A stretch of DNA of 64,000 nucleotides from Conexibacter sp. SYSU D00693 (GTDB lineage Bacteria > Actinomycetota > Thermoleophilia > Solirubrobacterales > Solirubrobacteraceae). The stretch is taken from assembly GCF_017084525.1 (NCBI RefSeq), contig NZ_CP070950.1, forward strand, positions 1,054,001 to 1,118,000, written 5' to 3'. The notes below the pieces were generated by a model, which was given only the letters and a program-made list of their open reading frames with translations, was not told the origin of the DNA and made no database searches. Shown in pieces: positions 16,155 to 25,150 of the stretch; within the stretch, counting starts at the first letter, position 1, and each line of letters opens with the position of its first letter. The position numbers were made by a program, and so were the translations under genes.

Positions 16155-17689
16155 GACGCGGCCCCGGACAGGACGGCGTCCTCGCCCTCGTCGTCCTGGC
16201 GCAGCGAGATCGCCTCGCGCACGTGGGCCGGCTCGACCTGCGCGGCGCCGGCGAGGTCGGCGACCGTGCGGGCGACGCGCAGGACGCGGTCGTGCCCGCG
16301 CGGGCTGAGCGTCCCCTGCCCGTAGGCCCGGCGGAGGACCGCCTCGGAGGCGTCGGCCAGCGCGGCGTGGTCACCGAGGAGCTGGGCGTCGAGGTCGGCG
16401 TTGCAGGTCACGCCCGTGCCGCGGAGGCGGGCGGCCTGGCGCTGACGCGCGGCGAGGACCTCGGCGCGCACGTCCGCCGAGCGCGCCAGCGGTGGGCCGG
16501 CCAGCTCCTCCGGCGTCGGGCGCTGGACGTGGACGAGCAGGTCGATGCGGTCGAGCAGCGGGCCCGACAGGCGCTTGCGGTACCGGGCGAGGTCGAAGTC
16601 GGTGCAGCGGCAGCGCCGCGTCCCCGCATGGCCGCACGGGCAGGGGTTCGTCGAGGCGACGAGCATGAAGCGCGACGGGAAGATCGCCGTGCGCTGGCCG
16701 CGGACGATCGCGACGCGCCCGTCCTCCAGGGGCTGGCGCAGCGCCTCCAGCGCGGGGCGCGCGAACTCGGCGAGCTCGTCGAGGAACAGGACGCCGCGGT
16801 GGGCGAGCGAGACCTCGCCGGGCTGGGGCACCGAACCGCCGCCGACGAGCCCGGCCGAGGAGATGGAGTGGTGCGGCGCGCGGTACGGACGGTCGTCCAG
16901 CAGACCGCCGCCGATGCGCAGTCCGGCGACGCTGTGGATCCGGGTCGCCTCGATGGCCTCCTCGCGCGACAGCGGTGGCAGGATCGTCGGCAGGCGCTTG
17001 GCGAGCATCGTCTTGCCCGTGCCGGGCGGTCCGGACAGCAGGAGGTTGTGGCCGCCGGCCGCGGCGATCGTCAGCGCGCGGATCGCGCGCGCGTGGCCGC
17101 GGACGTCCGCGAGGTCGACGCGGGTCTGCACCGACGACGCGGCTGCGGCCGGCGGCGGGCCGTCGGCCTCGACCTCGCCGCGCAGGACGGCCGGCACGTC
17201 GCTGAGCGTCTCGATGCCCCACACCTGCAGCCCCTCGACGAGCGTCGCCTCCGCCACGAGCGACCGCGGCACGACCAAGCCACGGGCACCGTCGCGCAGC
17301 GCGCCCTCGGCGACGGCGAGCGCGCCGCGGCACGGGCGCAGCTCGCCGCCGAGCGACAGCTCGCCGAAGAACGCGACGTCCGAGGCCATGTCCGGATCGA
17401 CCTGGCCGGTCACGGCCAGCAGCCCGACGGCCATGGCGAGGTCGAAGCCCGGACCGGTCTTGCGCAGGTAGGCCGGGGCGAGGTTGACGGTGATCCGCTG
17501 CTTGGGGAACCGCAGGTCCGAGTTGGCGATGGCGACCCGCACGCGCTCGCGCGCCTCGCGGACCGCGCGGTCACCGAGCCCCACGATCGTGAAGGTCGGC
17601 AGGCCGGCGGCCTGGTGGTCGACCTCGACGGTCACCCGGCGGCTGTCGACGCCGTGCAGCGCGTAGGTGGTGAGACGAGCGAGGGGCAC
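16151..17689 (-). CDS. comM: ComM/YifB family Mg-chelatase-related AAA+ ATPase
   Basis: A 512-residue protein. The N-terminal Lon-protease-like S5 fold is visible (VDHQAAGLPTFTIVGLGDRA). The AAA+ core has Walker A GPPGTGKTMLAK and Walker B VLFLDELAEF. The sensor and C-terminal region follow with a CPCGH plus CRC zinc-binding segment (NPCPCGHAGTRRCRC). ComM is a branch-migration helicase that extends recombination during transformation. It heads the comM-dprA-thiD transcript and is divergent from yraN (146 bp between starts). The order yraN-comM-dprA is a common bacterial cluster, here with yraN flipped. Confidence 0.94.
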   Translation of the reverse strand: MPLARLTTYALHGVDSRRVTVEVDHQAAGLPTFTIVGLGDRAVREARERVRVAIANSDLRFPKQRITVNLAPAYLRKTGPGFDLAMAVGLLAVTGQVDPDMASDVAFFGELSLGGELRPCRGALAVAEGALRDGARGLVVPRSLVAEATLVEGLQVWGIETLSDVPAVLRGEVEADGPPPAAAASSVQTRVDLADVRGHARAIRALTIAAAGGHNLLLSGPPGTGKTMLAKRLPTILPPLSREEAIEATRIHSVAGLRIGGGLLDDRPYRAPHHSISSAGLVGGGSVPQPGEVSLAHRGVLFLDELAEFARPALEALRQPLEDGRVAIVRGQRTAIFPSRFMLVASTNPCPCGHAGTRRCRCTDFDLARYRKRLSGPLLDRIDLLVHVQRPTPEELAGPPLARSADVRAEVLAARQRQAARLRGTGVTCNADLDAQLLGDHAALADASEAVLRRAYGQGTLSPRGHDRVLRVARTVADLAGAAQVEPAHVREAISLRQDDEGEDAVLSGAAS

Positions 17690-17835
17690 GGGGCCGGATG
17701 CTCGATGGCGCCGTGTGACAGGACAGCACGCACCTGTGCCGGATCTGCGCCGTCGGGACCGCAGGGACCGCGGTCACGAAGGCCGCGCAGAGCTGTGACG
17801 AGCGCGTGGTGCACCGTGCGCGCGCGCCGCCCACC

Positions 17836-18273
17836 ATGGCCGCCGTGGCATCTCCATGCTCCTCCTCGAGCCCCGAGCCCGCCGGTGGGCCGGCGTCATC
17901 CCGTCCCCGGCGTGAGGACCCCCGGCGAACGCTCGGGCGGCTCGGGGAGGAGCTGGCAGCCGCACACCTCGAGCGTCTGGGCTACGCGATCGTGGCCCGC
18001 GGCTTCCGCACCCGCTATGGCGAGCTGGACGTCGTCGCCTGCGACGGGCACACGCTCGTGTTCGTCGAGGTGAAGACGCGGCGCGGTCGCGGCGAGCCGT
18101 GGGACGCGCTGCACCCGGCCAAGCGCGCGCAGGTGCGGCGGATGGCGCGGGAGTACCTCGCACATGCCGAGGACCGTCCGCGCGTGCCCGAGCTGCGCTT
18201 CGACGCGATCGGCGTGGTCGTCGACGGGCAGGGGCGCCTCGTGCGCCTCGACCACCTCGAGGCCGCGTTCTAG
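17836..18273 (+). CDS. yraN: YraN family (UPF0102) endonuclease-like protein
   Basis: About 145 residues from the ATG at 17836; a GTG 30 bp upstream is also in frame. The nuclease-like core has GEELAAAHLERLGYAIVARG and then YGELDVVACDGHTLVFVEVKT, the E-D-ExK pattern of the Holliday-junction-resolvase-like PD-(D/E)XK fold. The first 40 residues are a Pro/Ser-rich extension. The family occurs next to rnhB and comM in many bacteria and its physiological role is unknown. Here it stands on the plus strand between comM and rnhB, which run on the minus strand. Confidence 0.87.
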   Translation: MAAVASPCSSSSPEPAGGPASSRPRREDPRRTLGRLGEELAAAHLERLGYAIVARGFRTRYGELDVVACDGHTLVFVEVKTRRGRGEPWDALHPAKRAQVRRMAREYLAHAEDRPRVPELRFDAIGVVVDGQGRLVRLDHLEAAF

Positions 18274-18294
18274 TCGGGCCGGTGACGGCTCGAG

Positions 18295-18440
18295 CATGCA
18301 CGACATGCACGAGGCGTCATCCACGTCGCGCGCGGCGCTCGTCCGTCCCTCCCCCCGCACCGTCGCGCGCGGCGCTCCCCACCCGCCCCGCGCCCCCCGC
18401 ACCGTCGCGCCCCGCGCCCCGCGCCCCGCGCCGCGGCCGG
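18295..18440. repeat. Tandem 9-mer and C-rich simple repeats between convergent genes
   Basis: The sequence CATGCACGA is repeated exactly in tandem at 18295-18312. Further on, 18340-18440 is a C-rich stretch in which CCCCGCACCGTCGCGC-like units recur with GCGCCCC-type repeats. The strands are strongly asymmetric. The region separates the convergent genes yraN and rnhB and contains no open gene. It may be a terminator or slippage-prone simple-sequence DNA. Confidence 0.6.
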
Positions 18441-18446
18441 TGGCTC

Positions 18447-19127
18447 CTAGCCCAGCGCGAGCTGCTGGTAGGCCGTCGACTGGAAGCTCATCCGGTGCAG
18501 CGGCGAGACGCCGATGCGCTGGATGGCGTCGCGATGCTCGGGCGTGGAGTAGCCGACGTGGGTCGCGAAGTCCCAGCCGGGGTGCTGGCGGTCGGCGCGG
18601 TGCATGAAGCGGTCGCGGGTGACCTTGGCGATGATGGACGCCGCGGCGATCGCGGCGCTCGTCTCGTCGCCGCCGACGACGGCGCGGCCCTGGTGGCCCT
18701 GGAGGTCGCCGACCGCGAAGCCGTCCGAGAGGCAGATGCAGTCGGGCACCGCGACCTTGAGCAGCGCCTCGCGCAGGGCGGCGAGGTTCGTGCGGTGCAG
18801 GCCGCGGCTGTCGATGCCGCGGGCGCAGCGCGAGACGACCGCGACCCGGACGGCGTGGCGCATGACGACCGGGTAGAGCGCCTCGCGCGCCTCCTCGGTC
18901 TGCTGCTTTGAGTCGTTGAGCGCGCCGAGGGCCCGGACCTCGCGCGGCCCCAGCGCCTCCATGTCGAACAGCACCGCGGCCGCGACGAGCGGACCGGCGA
19001 GGCAGCCGCGGCCTGCCTCGTCGGCCCCCGCCACCCAGCGGACGCCGAGCCCGCGGTCGTGCTGGAAGAGCCGCCGCCCGGGCTTGCGCTTGCGCTTGGG
19101 CTTCGTCTTGGCCTTCGCGCCCGCCAC
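18447..19127 (-). CDS. rnhB: Ribonuclease HII
   Basis: About 226 residues from a GTG at 19127. The frame is open further upstream but would overlap lepB. RNase HII cuts RNA in RNA-DNA hybrids and single ribonucleotides. The active-site carboxylates are in GADEAGRG (Asp, Glu), CLSDGF (Asp) and the later TRDRFMHRAD (Asp). The N-terminal 25 residues are a Lys/Arg-rich extension (KAKTKPKRKRKPG) not found in short homologues, probably a nucleic-acid tail. It follows lepB closely and is the last gene of the ribosomal operon. Confidence 0.93.
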   Translation of the reverse strand: MAGAKAKTKPKRKRKPGRRLFQHDRGLGVRWVAGADEAGRGCLAGPLVAAAVLFDMEALGPREVRALGALNDSKQQTEEAREALYPVVMRHAVRVAVVSRCARGIDSRGLHRTNLAALREALLKVAVPDCICLSDGFAVGDLQGHQGRAVVGGDETSAAIAAASIIAKVTRDRFMHRADRQHPGWDFATHVGYSTPEHRDAIQRIGVSPLHRMSFQSTAYQQLALG

Positions 19128-19146
19128 GCCGTGGTGCGTCCTCGGG

Positions 19147-19767
19147 CTAGAGGAGGCCGATCTTGTCGATCGGCCAGTAGGTGGCGAAGGCGCCACCGAT
19201 GATCCACTTGCTGGGGACGGGACCCCAGAACCGGCTGTCGTCGGACTCCCCACGGTTGTCGCCCATCATGAAGAAGTGCCCGGCCGGCACCTTGATGGGA
19301 CGGGGGAAGTCGCAGCCGCTGCCGCCGCCGCACGCGCGGATGAAGGGCTCGTCGGTCGGCCGGCCGTTGCGGATGACGCGTCCACCGCGGATGGCGATCG
19401 TGTCGCCCGGGCCGCCCACCACGCGCTTGATGAAGTTCACGTCCGAGCGGTCGTTGGTCGGGCGCGGGCACGCCTGGTCCTCGGGGTGCGTGGGGTCGCC
19501 GCAGGTGTTCGTCTCCGAGCCCGCGGGCGGGTGGAAGACGACGATGTCCCCCACGCTCGGGTCGCCGCCGAGCTTCTTGGAGATCCGGTTGACGAGCACG
19601 CGCTGGCCGACGTCGAGCGTCGGGACCATCGACTCGCTCGGGATCCGGTAGGGCTTGACGAGAAACGCCTGGATGCCCAGGGCCAGGCCCAGGGCGACCA
19701 CGACGATGACGACGAGCTCGACGAGCGAGTTGCCCGTCGAACCCTCGCCGCCCTTCTTGCGGCTCAC
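19147..19767 (-). CDS. lepB: Signal peptidase I
   Basis: A 206-residue membrane protease that removes signal peptides of Sec substrates. One N-terminal helix ([21 protein letters not shown]) is followed by box B with the catalytic serine in [10 protein letters not shown], box D with the lysine in [11 protein letters not shown], and box E in [17 protein letters not shown] start overlapping the rplS stop as GTGA. It lies in the conserved order rplS-lepB-rnhB. The exported proteins of the island at 29-40 kb are expected substrates. An inserted segment with two cysteines ([19 protein letters not shown]) between boxes C and D may form a disulfide outside the membrane. Confidence 0.95.
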   Translation of the reverse strand: MSRKKGGEGSTGNSLVELVVIVVVALGLALGIQAFLVKPYRIPSESMVPTLDVGQRVLVNRISKKLGGDPSVGDIVVFHPPAGSETNTCGDPTHPEDQACPRPTNDRSDVNFIKRVVGGPGDTIAIRGGRVIRNGRPTDEPFIRACGGGSGCDFPRPIKVPAGHFFMMGDNRGESDDSRFWGPVPSKWIIGGAFATYWPIDKIGLL

Positions 19768-20390
19768 GCCTTGTCGGCGTCGGCGGCGTCCTCGCCGCCA
19801 CCGGCGGCGGGCTCGTCGCCCGCAGACGCCTCGGCCGCGGGGGCCTCGGCGTCGCCGGACTCGGCAGCCGGCGTCTCCTCTGCCGGCGCGTCAGCCGCCG
19901 GCGCCTCGGTGCCCGCCGCGTCGACGACGACCTCGTCGGCGGCGACGCCCTCCGCGTCGACGGCCTCGGTCTGCGCCGCGGCCTCGGCCTCGAGGGCGGC
20001 AGCCGGGTCGTTGACCAGGCCGCGCTCGACGGTCTCCTCCGGGCCGGTGTACCGGCGCTCGCGGACGCGGGCGGCCTTGCCGACGCGGTCGCGCAGGTAG
20101 TAGAGCTTCGCGCGCCGGACATCGCCGCGGGCGGAGACCTCGATCTTCTCGATCTTCGGCGAGTGCAGCGGGAACGTGCGCTCCACGCCGACGCCGAACG
20201 ACTGCTTGCGCACCGTGAAGGTCTCGCGGACGCCCGCGCCCTGGCGCTTGATCACCACGCCCTCGAAGACCTGCGTACGGCGACGCGAGCCCTCGATGAC
20301 CTGGAAGTGGACCTTGACGCGATCTCCGGGCTGGAACCGCGGGGCGCGGCGCAGCTGCGCGCGCTCGAGGCTGTCGATGACGGTGCTCAT
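19764..20390 (-). CDS. rplS: Ribosomal protein L19 with acidic C-terminal extension
   Basis: The first 113 residues are a normal bacterial L19 ([72 protein letters not shown]). L19 sits at the 30S-50S interface. From about residue 114 to 208 there is an extension of Ala, Glu, Asp, Pro and Val only, low-complexity and strongly acidic, nearly as long as the protein itself. Such acidic tails on ribosomal proteins occur in some actinobacteria. It belongs to the rpsP-khpA-rimM-trmD-rplS operon, 66 bp after trmD. Confidence 0.95.
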   Translation of the reverse strand: MSTVIDSLERAQLRRAPRFQPGDRVKVHFQVIEGSRRRTQVFEGVVIKRQGAGVRETFTVRKQSFGVGVERTFPLHSPKIEKIEVSARGDVRRAKLYYLRDRVGKAARVRERRYTGPEETVERGLVNDPAAALEAEAAAQTEAVDAEGVAADEVVVDAAGTEAPAADAPAEETPAAESGDAEAPAAEASAGDEPAAGGGEDAADADKA

Positions 20391-20456
20391 GGGCGAGGCG
20401 GCACGCGGGAGGACGGGAAGGCCCCGCGCGGCGGCCGTCGATGGTAGCGAAGGGCC

Positions 20457-21263
20457 CTAGGTGCCTGCGGCGTCGCCGAAGACGTCGGGCCCACCGGGGC
20501 GCCGCGCCTCGCCCTCGCCGTCCATCGGGCCGAACGGATCAGGCCCGCCGGGACGGGGCGCCAGCGGGTCGATCGGGTGCGCGGTCGGACCCACCACGCC
20601 GCGCTCGCGCGAGCGGTCGCGCCGCCAGCGCCGGATGTGGTCGTGGTGGCCCGAGAGCAGGACCTCCGGGACCTTCCAGCCGCGGTACTCCGCCGGGCGC
20701 GTGTAGTGCGGGTACTCCGGGTCGCCGCCCAACGCCTGCGAGAAGGACTCCTCGAGCGCGCTGTCGGCATGGCCCAGCGCGCCCGGCAGCTTGCGCAGGA
20801 TCGCGTCCATGACGACCATCGCCGCGAGCTCGCCGCCGCTGAGCACGAAGCGCCCGACCGACACCGCGTCCGATGCGAAGTGCTGGACGATCCGCTCGTC
20901 GAAGCCCTCGTAGCGCCCGCACAGCAGCGTGATGGCCGGCTCCTCGGCCAGCTCGTCGACTAGCGCGTCATCGAGCATCCGCCCGCCGGGCGTGAGCGCG
21001 ATGACCCGCCGCTGGGAGCGCAGCTCGACCGGGTCGGTCCCGTAGAAGCCGCGCAGCGCGGCGTCCATGACGTCGACGCGCAGGACCATCCCCGCCCCGC
21101 CGCCGAACGGCGTGTCGTCGACCTGGCCGCCGCTGAGCGGCGTGTGCTCGCGCGGGTTGAGCGCGCGCAGCTCGTGGCCGGCCTGCGCCGCGTTGCGCAC
21201 GTGGCGCTGCGTGCGGAACCAGTCGAACCACTCGGGGAACAGCGTGACGACGTCGAGCTGCAC
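20457..21263 (-). CDS. trmD: tRNA (guanine-N1-)-methyltransferase TrmD
   Basis: A 268-residue SPOUT methyltransferase that makes m1G37 in tRNA, using S-adenosylmethionine held in a trefoil knot. Visible blocks are DVVTLFPEWFDWF at the N-terminus, ITLLCGRYEGFDERI, and the knot region SVGRFVLSGGELAAMVVMDA. The usual length is about 240 residues; the last 30 residues here (MDGEGEARRPGGPDVFG) form a Gly/Pro tail. GTG start, 3 bp after the rimM stop. It lies in the order rimM-trmD-rplS. Confidence 0.95.
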   Translation of the reverse strand: MQLDVVTLFPEWFDWFRTQRHVRNAAQAGHELRALNPREHTPLSGGQVDDTPFGGGAGMVLRVDVMDAALRGFYGTDPVELRSQRRVIALTPGGRMLDDALVDELAEEPAITLLCGRYEGFDERIVQHFASDAVSVGRFVLSGGELAAMVVMDAILRKLPGALGHADSALEESFSQALGGDPEYPHYTRPAEYRGWKVPEVLLSGHHDHIRRWRRDRSRERGVVGPTAHPIDPLAPRPGGPDPFGPMDGEGEARRPGGPDVFGDAAGT

Positions 21264-21266
21264 GCC

Positions 21267-21770
21267 CTACTCCTCCCCGAGGAACGCCAGGTCGATGTCG
21301 ATCCGGCGCCCCGGGACGTCCAGCTCGCGCACCGCGTCGTCGATCAGCGGGACGAGCAGGTCTTCGCCCCCGCCGTCGCGGGCGACCTCCAGCACCTCGC
21401 ACGAGGGGTAGGCGAGCAGGCGCTTGACGGACCCGACCGCGCGGTCGCCGTCGACGACGGCGCAACCGACGAAGTCCTCGGCCCAGAACTCGCCCTCGTC
21501 GAGCGACGGGGCCTCCGCCCGGTCGACCCGCAGGTCCTGCCCGCGCAGCGCCTCGACGGCCTCGCGCGAGGACACGCCCTCGAGGCGCAGGATCGGCTTG
21601 TCGTCGGTCCCGGCGCGGCGGACGACCTCCCGCCGCCGGCCGTCGACCTCGACCGTCGCGCCGAGCACGAGCAGCCGCGTGCGCGGGCCGGTCACGTGGA
21701 AGGAGCCGTCGAGCCCGTGCGGCCGGCCCACGCGGCCGGCCACCAGCGCCTCCACGACGGCGCCGCTCAC
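21267..21770 (-). CDS. rimM: Ribosome maturation factor RimM
   Basis: A 167-residue protein with the N-terminal beta-barrel domain (VAGRVGRPHGLDGSFHVTG) and the C-terminal PRC-like barrel (FVGCAVVDGDRAVGSVKRLL). RimM helps 30S assembly by binding S19 and the head of 16S rRNA. The GTG start overlaps the stop of the khpA gene as GTGA. In bacteria the order rpsP-rimM-trmD-rplS is one of the most conserved operons; the KH gene is inserted in the actinobacterial and Gram-positive version as here. Confidence 0.93.
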   Translation of the reverse strand: MSGAVVEALVAGRVGRPHGLDGSFHVTGPRTRLLVLGATVEVDGRRREVVRRAGTDDKPILRLEGVSSREAVEALRGQDLRVDRAEAPSLDEGEFWAEDFVGCAVVDGDRAVGSVKRLLAYPSCEVLEVARDGGGEDLLVPLIDDAVRELDVPGRRIDIDLAFLGEE

Positions 21771-22000
21771 TCGACGATGTCGATGAGCACGCGGCGGTTC
21801 TCCTTGACCGCCGCGGCCTTGACCACGGTGCGCAGGGCGTTGGCCGTGCGGCCCCCGCGCCCGATCACGCGCCCGTAGTCCTCCGCGCCCACCGAGAGCT
21901 CGAGGACGACGGTGCCGTCCTCCTCCTCGAACTGCTCCACCTTCACCGCGTCGGGCTCGTCCACGAGCCGGCGCGCCAGGAACTCGAGCAGCTCGCGCAA
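21767..22000 (-). CDS. khpA: KH-domain RNA-binding protein KhpA
   Basis: A 77-residue single KH domain. The GxxG loop reads IGRGGRTANALR, followed by AAAVKENRRVLIDIVE. It starts at a TTG at 22000, the only in-frame start between the rpsP stop and the conserved domain. KhpA proteins bind RNA, often with KhpB, and affect cell length and rRNA handling. The rpsP stop is 10 bp upstream, and the stop overlaps the rimM start. The gene is too short and starts with too rare a codon to be called by a simple scan. Confidence 0.9.
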   Translation of the reverse strand: MRELLEFLARRLVDEPDAVKVEQFEEEDGTVVLELSVGAEDYGRVIGRGGRTANALRTVVKAAAVKENRRVLIDIVE

Positions 22001-22010
22001 GTCCGGTGCT

Positions 22011-22253
22011 CTAGGAGATGCCCTGCGTGCGCAGGAGCTTGCGGACCGTGTCGGTCGGCTGCGCGCCCTTGGACAGCCAGTCGCGGACGCGGTCCTCGTC
22101 GACCACGATGGTGGACGGCTCGGTCTGGGCGTTGTACTGGCCGAGGATCTCGAGCACGCGGCCGTCACGCGGCGAGCGCTGGTCGGCGGCGACGATACGC
22201 CACACGGGGTCCTTGCGGGCGCCCACACGGGTGAGCCTGAGTCGAACTGCCAC
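22011..22253 (-). CDS. rpsP: Ribosomal protein S16
   Basis: An 80-residue protein beginning MAVRLRLTRVGARKDPVWRI with the S16 signature and continuing SPRDGRVLEILGQYN. It is part of the 30S body. It is the first ribosomal gene downstream of ffh (43 bp gap) and 10 bp before khpA. Length is as expected for the family. Confidence 0.97.
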   Translation of the reverse strand: MAVRLRLTRVGARKDPVWRIVAADQRSPRDGRVLEILGQYNAQTEPSTIVVDEDRVRDWLSKGAQPTDTVRKLLRTQGIS

Positions 22254-22296
22254 TTGCGTTCAGAGGTCCTTGGTCGGAGAAGTGCGACCGGACAGG

Positions 22297-23631
22297 CTAG
22301 CGCGCCTGCCGCATCAGCGCGGCCATGTCGGGCATCTTGCCCTTGCCCAGCTGCTTCATGACCTTGCGCATCTGCGCGAACTGCTTGATGAGCTGGTTGA
22401 CCTGCTGGACGTTGGTGCCCGAGCCGCGGGCGATCCGCAGGCGCCGCGAGCCCTTGATGATCTCCGGCCGGCGGCGTTCCTCCGGGGTCATCGACAGGAT
22501 GATCGCCTGGATGCGGTCCAGCTCGCGCTCGTCGACCTTCAGGCCCTTCATCTGCTGGCCGGCGAAGCCCGGGATCATCCCCAGGATCGAGGTCAGCGGG
22601 CCCATGCGGCGGATCTGCTTGAGCTGGTTGAGGAAGTCCTCGAGGGTGAACTCGTCGCGGCGCAGCTTGCGCTCGAGGTCCTTGGCCTGGTCCTCGTCGA
22701 ACTGCTGCTCGGCCTTCTCGATCAACGAGAGGACATCGCCCATCCCGAGGATCCGCTGCGCCATGCGGTCGGGGTGGAAGCGCTCGAACTGGTCGAGCTT
22801 CTCGCCGGTGGAGGCGAAGAGGATCGGCTTGCCGGTGACGGCCTTGACCGACAGCGCGGCGCCGCCGCGGGCGTCGCCGTCGAGCTTGGACATGACGACG
22901 CCGTCGAAGGCGACCGCCTCGGCGAACTGCTCGGCGACGTTCACGGCGTCCTGGCCGGTCATCGCGTCGACGACGAGCAGGATCGCCGTCGGCTTGACCG
23001 CCGCGCGGATGTCCTTGAGCTCCTGCATGAGGCGCTCGTCGACGTGCAGGCGGCCCGAGGTGTCGACGATGAGGACGTCCTTGCCGTCCATCTTCGCCTT
23101 GTCCAGCGCCCAGCGGGCGATGTCGACCGGATCCTTGTCGGTCCCCTGCTCGTAGACCTCCGCGCCCGCCTGGGCGCCGACCTTCACGAGCTGGTCGACC
23201 GCGGCCGGGCGATAGACGTCGCACGCCGCGACGGCCACGGAGCTGCCGTGCTGCTCGCGCAGGTGGCGGGCGAGCTTCGCGGTGGCGGTCGTCTTGCCCG
23301 AGCCCTGCAGGCCGGCCATGAGGACGACGGTCGGCGGGCGCGGCGAGAACGTCAGGCCGGCGCTCGCGCCGCCCATGAGCGCCGTGAGCTCCTCGTCGAC
23401 GATCTTGACGACCTGCTGGCCGGGGTTGAGCTGGCCCAGGACGTCGGAGCCCAGGCAGCGCTCCTTGACCGTCGAGGTGAACCCCTTGACGACCTTGAAG
23501 TTGACGTCGGCCTCGAGGAGCGCGAGGCGGATCTCGCGCATCGCCTTGTTGACGTCGTCCTCGGTGAGCGTCCCCCGGCCGCGGACGTCGGACAGGGTCT
23601 GCTGGAGCTTCTCGGAGAGGGCGTCGAACAC
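22297..23631 (-). CDS. ffh: Signal recognition particle GTPase Ffh (SRP54)
   Basis: About 444 residues from a GTG at 23631 (FDALSEKLQQTLSDVRG), which matches the family N-terminus; upstream codons are not conserved. The G domain has GLQGSGKTTATAKLA, the DTSGRL motif and SKLDGDARGG, and the M domain occupies the C-terminal 140 residues with methionine-rich helices (MRKVMKQLGKGKMPDM). Ffh binds 4.5S RNA and signal sequences and docks with FtsY, encoded at 27.8 kb. No ffs RNA gene was found in the window. Confidence 0.96.
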   Translation of the reverse strand: MFDALSEKLQQTLSDVRGRGTLTEDDVNKAMREIRLALLEADVNFKVVKGFTSTVKERCLGSDVLGQLNPGQQVVKIVDEELTALMGGASAGLTFSPRPPTVVLMAGLQGSGKTTATAKLARHLREQHGSSVAVAACDVYRPAAVDQLVKVGAQAGAEVYEQGTDKDPVDIARWALDKAKMDGKDVLIVDTSGRLHVDERLMQELKDIRAAVKPTAILLVVDAMTGQDAVNVAEQFAEAVAFDGVVMSKLDGDARGGAALSVKAVTGKPILFASTGEKLDQFERFHPDRMAQRILGMGDVLSLIEKAEQQFDEDQAKDLERKLRRDEFTLEDFLNQLKQIRRMGPLTSILGMIPGFAGQQMKGLKVDERELDRIQAIILSMTPEERRRPEIIKGSRRLRIARGSGTNVQQVNQLIKQFAQMRKVMKQLGKGKMPDMAALMRQAR

Positions 23632-23672
23632 CGGTCGTCCGAGTGTATGGCGCGCGAGGCCGAGGCGGGGGC

Positions 23673-23758
23673 GCCGGACGGCCGGCGCAGGGCGTGCGCG
23701 GCCGTCCGGCTGAGGGGGTCTGCCCTCTATAGGGCTGGGGGCACCCGAGTTCGCCCCC
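23673..23758 (-). terminator. Hairpins between MFS gene and ffh
   Basis: Going down the minus strand from the MFS stop at 23759, a G5/C5 stem (23737-23741 with 23754-23758) comes first, then a short palindrome GCCCTCTATAGGGC at 23722-23735, and finally a perfect 12-bp stem with arms 23673-23684 and 23699-23710 and a 14-nt loop. These probably end the MFS transcript and separate it from ffh. The last hairpin is 42 bp upstream of the ffh start and could instead lie in its leader. Confidence 0.55.
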
Positions 23759-25150
23759 CTACGCGGGAGCGGGCGCGGCGGCAGGCGCGCGGCCCGCGGG
23801 CGCGGGACGCAGGAGCAGGGCCACCACGCCCGACGCGAGCGACGCCGCGACGGCGAAGGCGTACGCGTCGTCGGCATGGGCCAGCGCCTCGGCCAACGAC
23901 CTCGGGTCGCCGACGATCGCGACGAGGATCGCCGTCCCGAGCACCGCCCCGATCTGGCGGAAGGCCGACGCGACGGCGCTCGCGGCGCCGAAGCGGTCGG
24001 GCTCGACGTCGGCCACGGCCGCCGCCCCGAGGGTCGGGAAGGCCAGCCCGATGCCGACGCCCACGAGCAGCATGCCGGGCAGCCACGTCCCCACGTAGTC
24101 CGGCTCCGCGCCCGCCGAGCGCAGGACGAGCAGGCCCGCGGCGTAGGCGATCGTCCCGGGGACGATCACCGCCCGGTGGCCGACGCGGTCGGCGAGGCGC
24201 CCCGCGGGCCCCGCCACGATCGCCGACACCAGCGGCCCCGGCACGGTCGCCAGGCCGGCGTCCAGGACGCTGTAGCCCCAGACCGACGTGAGGAACAGGA
24301 TGTTGCCGAGGATCGTCGAGAAGAAGGCCGCGGCGAAGAGCAGCGTCCCGACGTTCGCAACGCGGAACGAGCGGATCGCCATGAGCGCCGGGTCCACGAC
24401 CGGCCGCGGGTGGGTCGTGCAGCGTCGGGCGACCGCGGCGAGGGCGACGAGCGCGCCGCCCAGGGAGCCCAGGACGCCCGCGCTCGTCCAGCCCCACGAC
24501 TCGCCCTCGACGATCCCGAGCGCCAGCAGCCCCAGGCCGAGGACCGACAGGCCGGCGCCGGCGAGGTCGGGCAGGCCGGCCATCGCCTCGTCCTTGGACT
24601 CGCGCAGCGCGCGGGCGCCCGCGAGGAGGACGAGCCCGCCGAGCGGCACGTTGACCAGGAAGATCCAGCGCCAGTCGGCCACCTCGACGACGAGTCCGCC
24701 CAGCGGCGGGCCGGTCGCGGCCGCGAACGCGGCGGCGGCGCCCCAGATGCCGACGGCGGTCGCGCGCTGCTCACGGGCGAACTCCGGGAGCACGAGCGCG
24801 AGCGAGACCGGGGCGATCACGGCCGCGGCGGCGCCCTGGAGCACGCGCGCGGCGACGAGCGTCTCCCACGACGGCGCCAGGCCGCAGGCGATGCTCGTCA
24901 GGACGAAGGCGCCCACGCCCCAGAGGAAGACGCGCTTGCGCCCGAGCCGGTCGGCCAGCGCGCCCGCGGGCACGAGCAGCGCGGCGAGGACGATGAAGTA
25001 CGCATCGAGCACCCAGCTCAGCTCCGCGCGCCCGGCGTCGTCGAAGGACGCCTGGACGTCCGGGAACGCCGTGTTGACGATCGACGTGTCGAGGAACGCG
25101 AGGTAGCCGCCGGCGCAGGCGACCACCAGGGCGGCGGTGCGTCGTTGCAT
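23759..25150 (-). CDS. MFS drug exporter, DHA2 (14-TM, EmrB/QacA-type) family
   Basis: A 463-residue integral membrane protein with about 14 hydrophobic helices. The N-terminal motif (LAFLDTSIVNTAFPDVQASF) is typical of DHA2 drug:H+ antiporters, and motif A is GALADRLGRKRVF. Substrates are usually hydrophobic drugs, dyes or quaternary amines; the actual substrate is unknown. The start codon at 25150 lies inside an inverted repeat that matches a second repeat upstream, so expression is probably controlled by the divergent HxlR regulator 74 bp away. The transcript ends at the hairpins near 23700. Confidence 0.92.
   Translation of the reverse strand: MQRRTAALVVACAGGYLAFLDTSIVNTAFPDVQASFDDAGRAELSWVLDAYFIVLAALLVPAGALADRLGRKRVFLWGVGAFVLTSIACGLAPSWETLVAARVLQGAAAAVIAPVSLALVLPEFAREQRATAVGIWGAAAAFAAATGPPLGGLVVEVADWRWIFLVNVPLGGLVLLAGARALRESKDEAMAGLPDLAGAGLSVLGLGLLALGIVEGESWGWTSAGVLGSLGGALVALAAVARRCTTHPRPVVDPALMAIRSFRVANVGTLLFAAAFFSTILGNILFLTSVWGYSVLDAGLATVPGPLVSAIVAGPAGRLADRVGHRAVIVPGTIAYAAGLLVLRSAGAEPDYVGTWLPGMLLVGVGIGLAFPTLGAAAVADVEPDRFGAASAVASAFRQIGAVLGTAILVAIVGDPRSLAEALAHADDAYAFAVAASLASGVVALLLRPAPAGRAPAAAPAPA

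Noticed and set aside
17806-17835. Extended start of yraN at GTG 17806
   Set aside because: The ten added residues have no family match; the ATG at 17836 is simpler, though the start is not proven.
23632-23877. N-terminal extension of Ffh by 82 residues
   Set aside because: The extension is Arg/Pro-rich without conservation and would overlap the MFS gene; the GTG at 23631 matches the family start.
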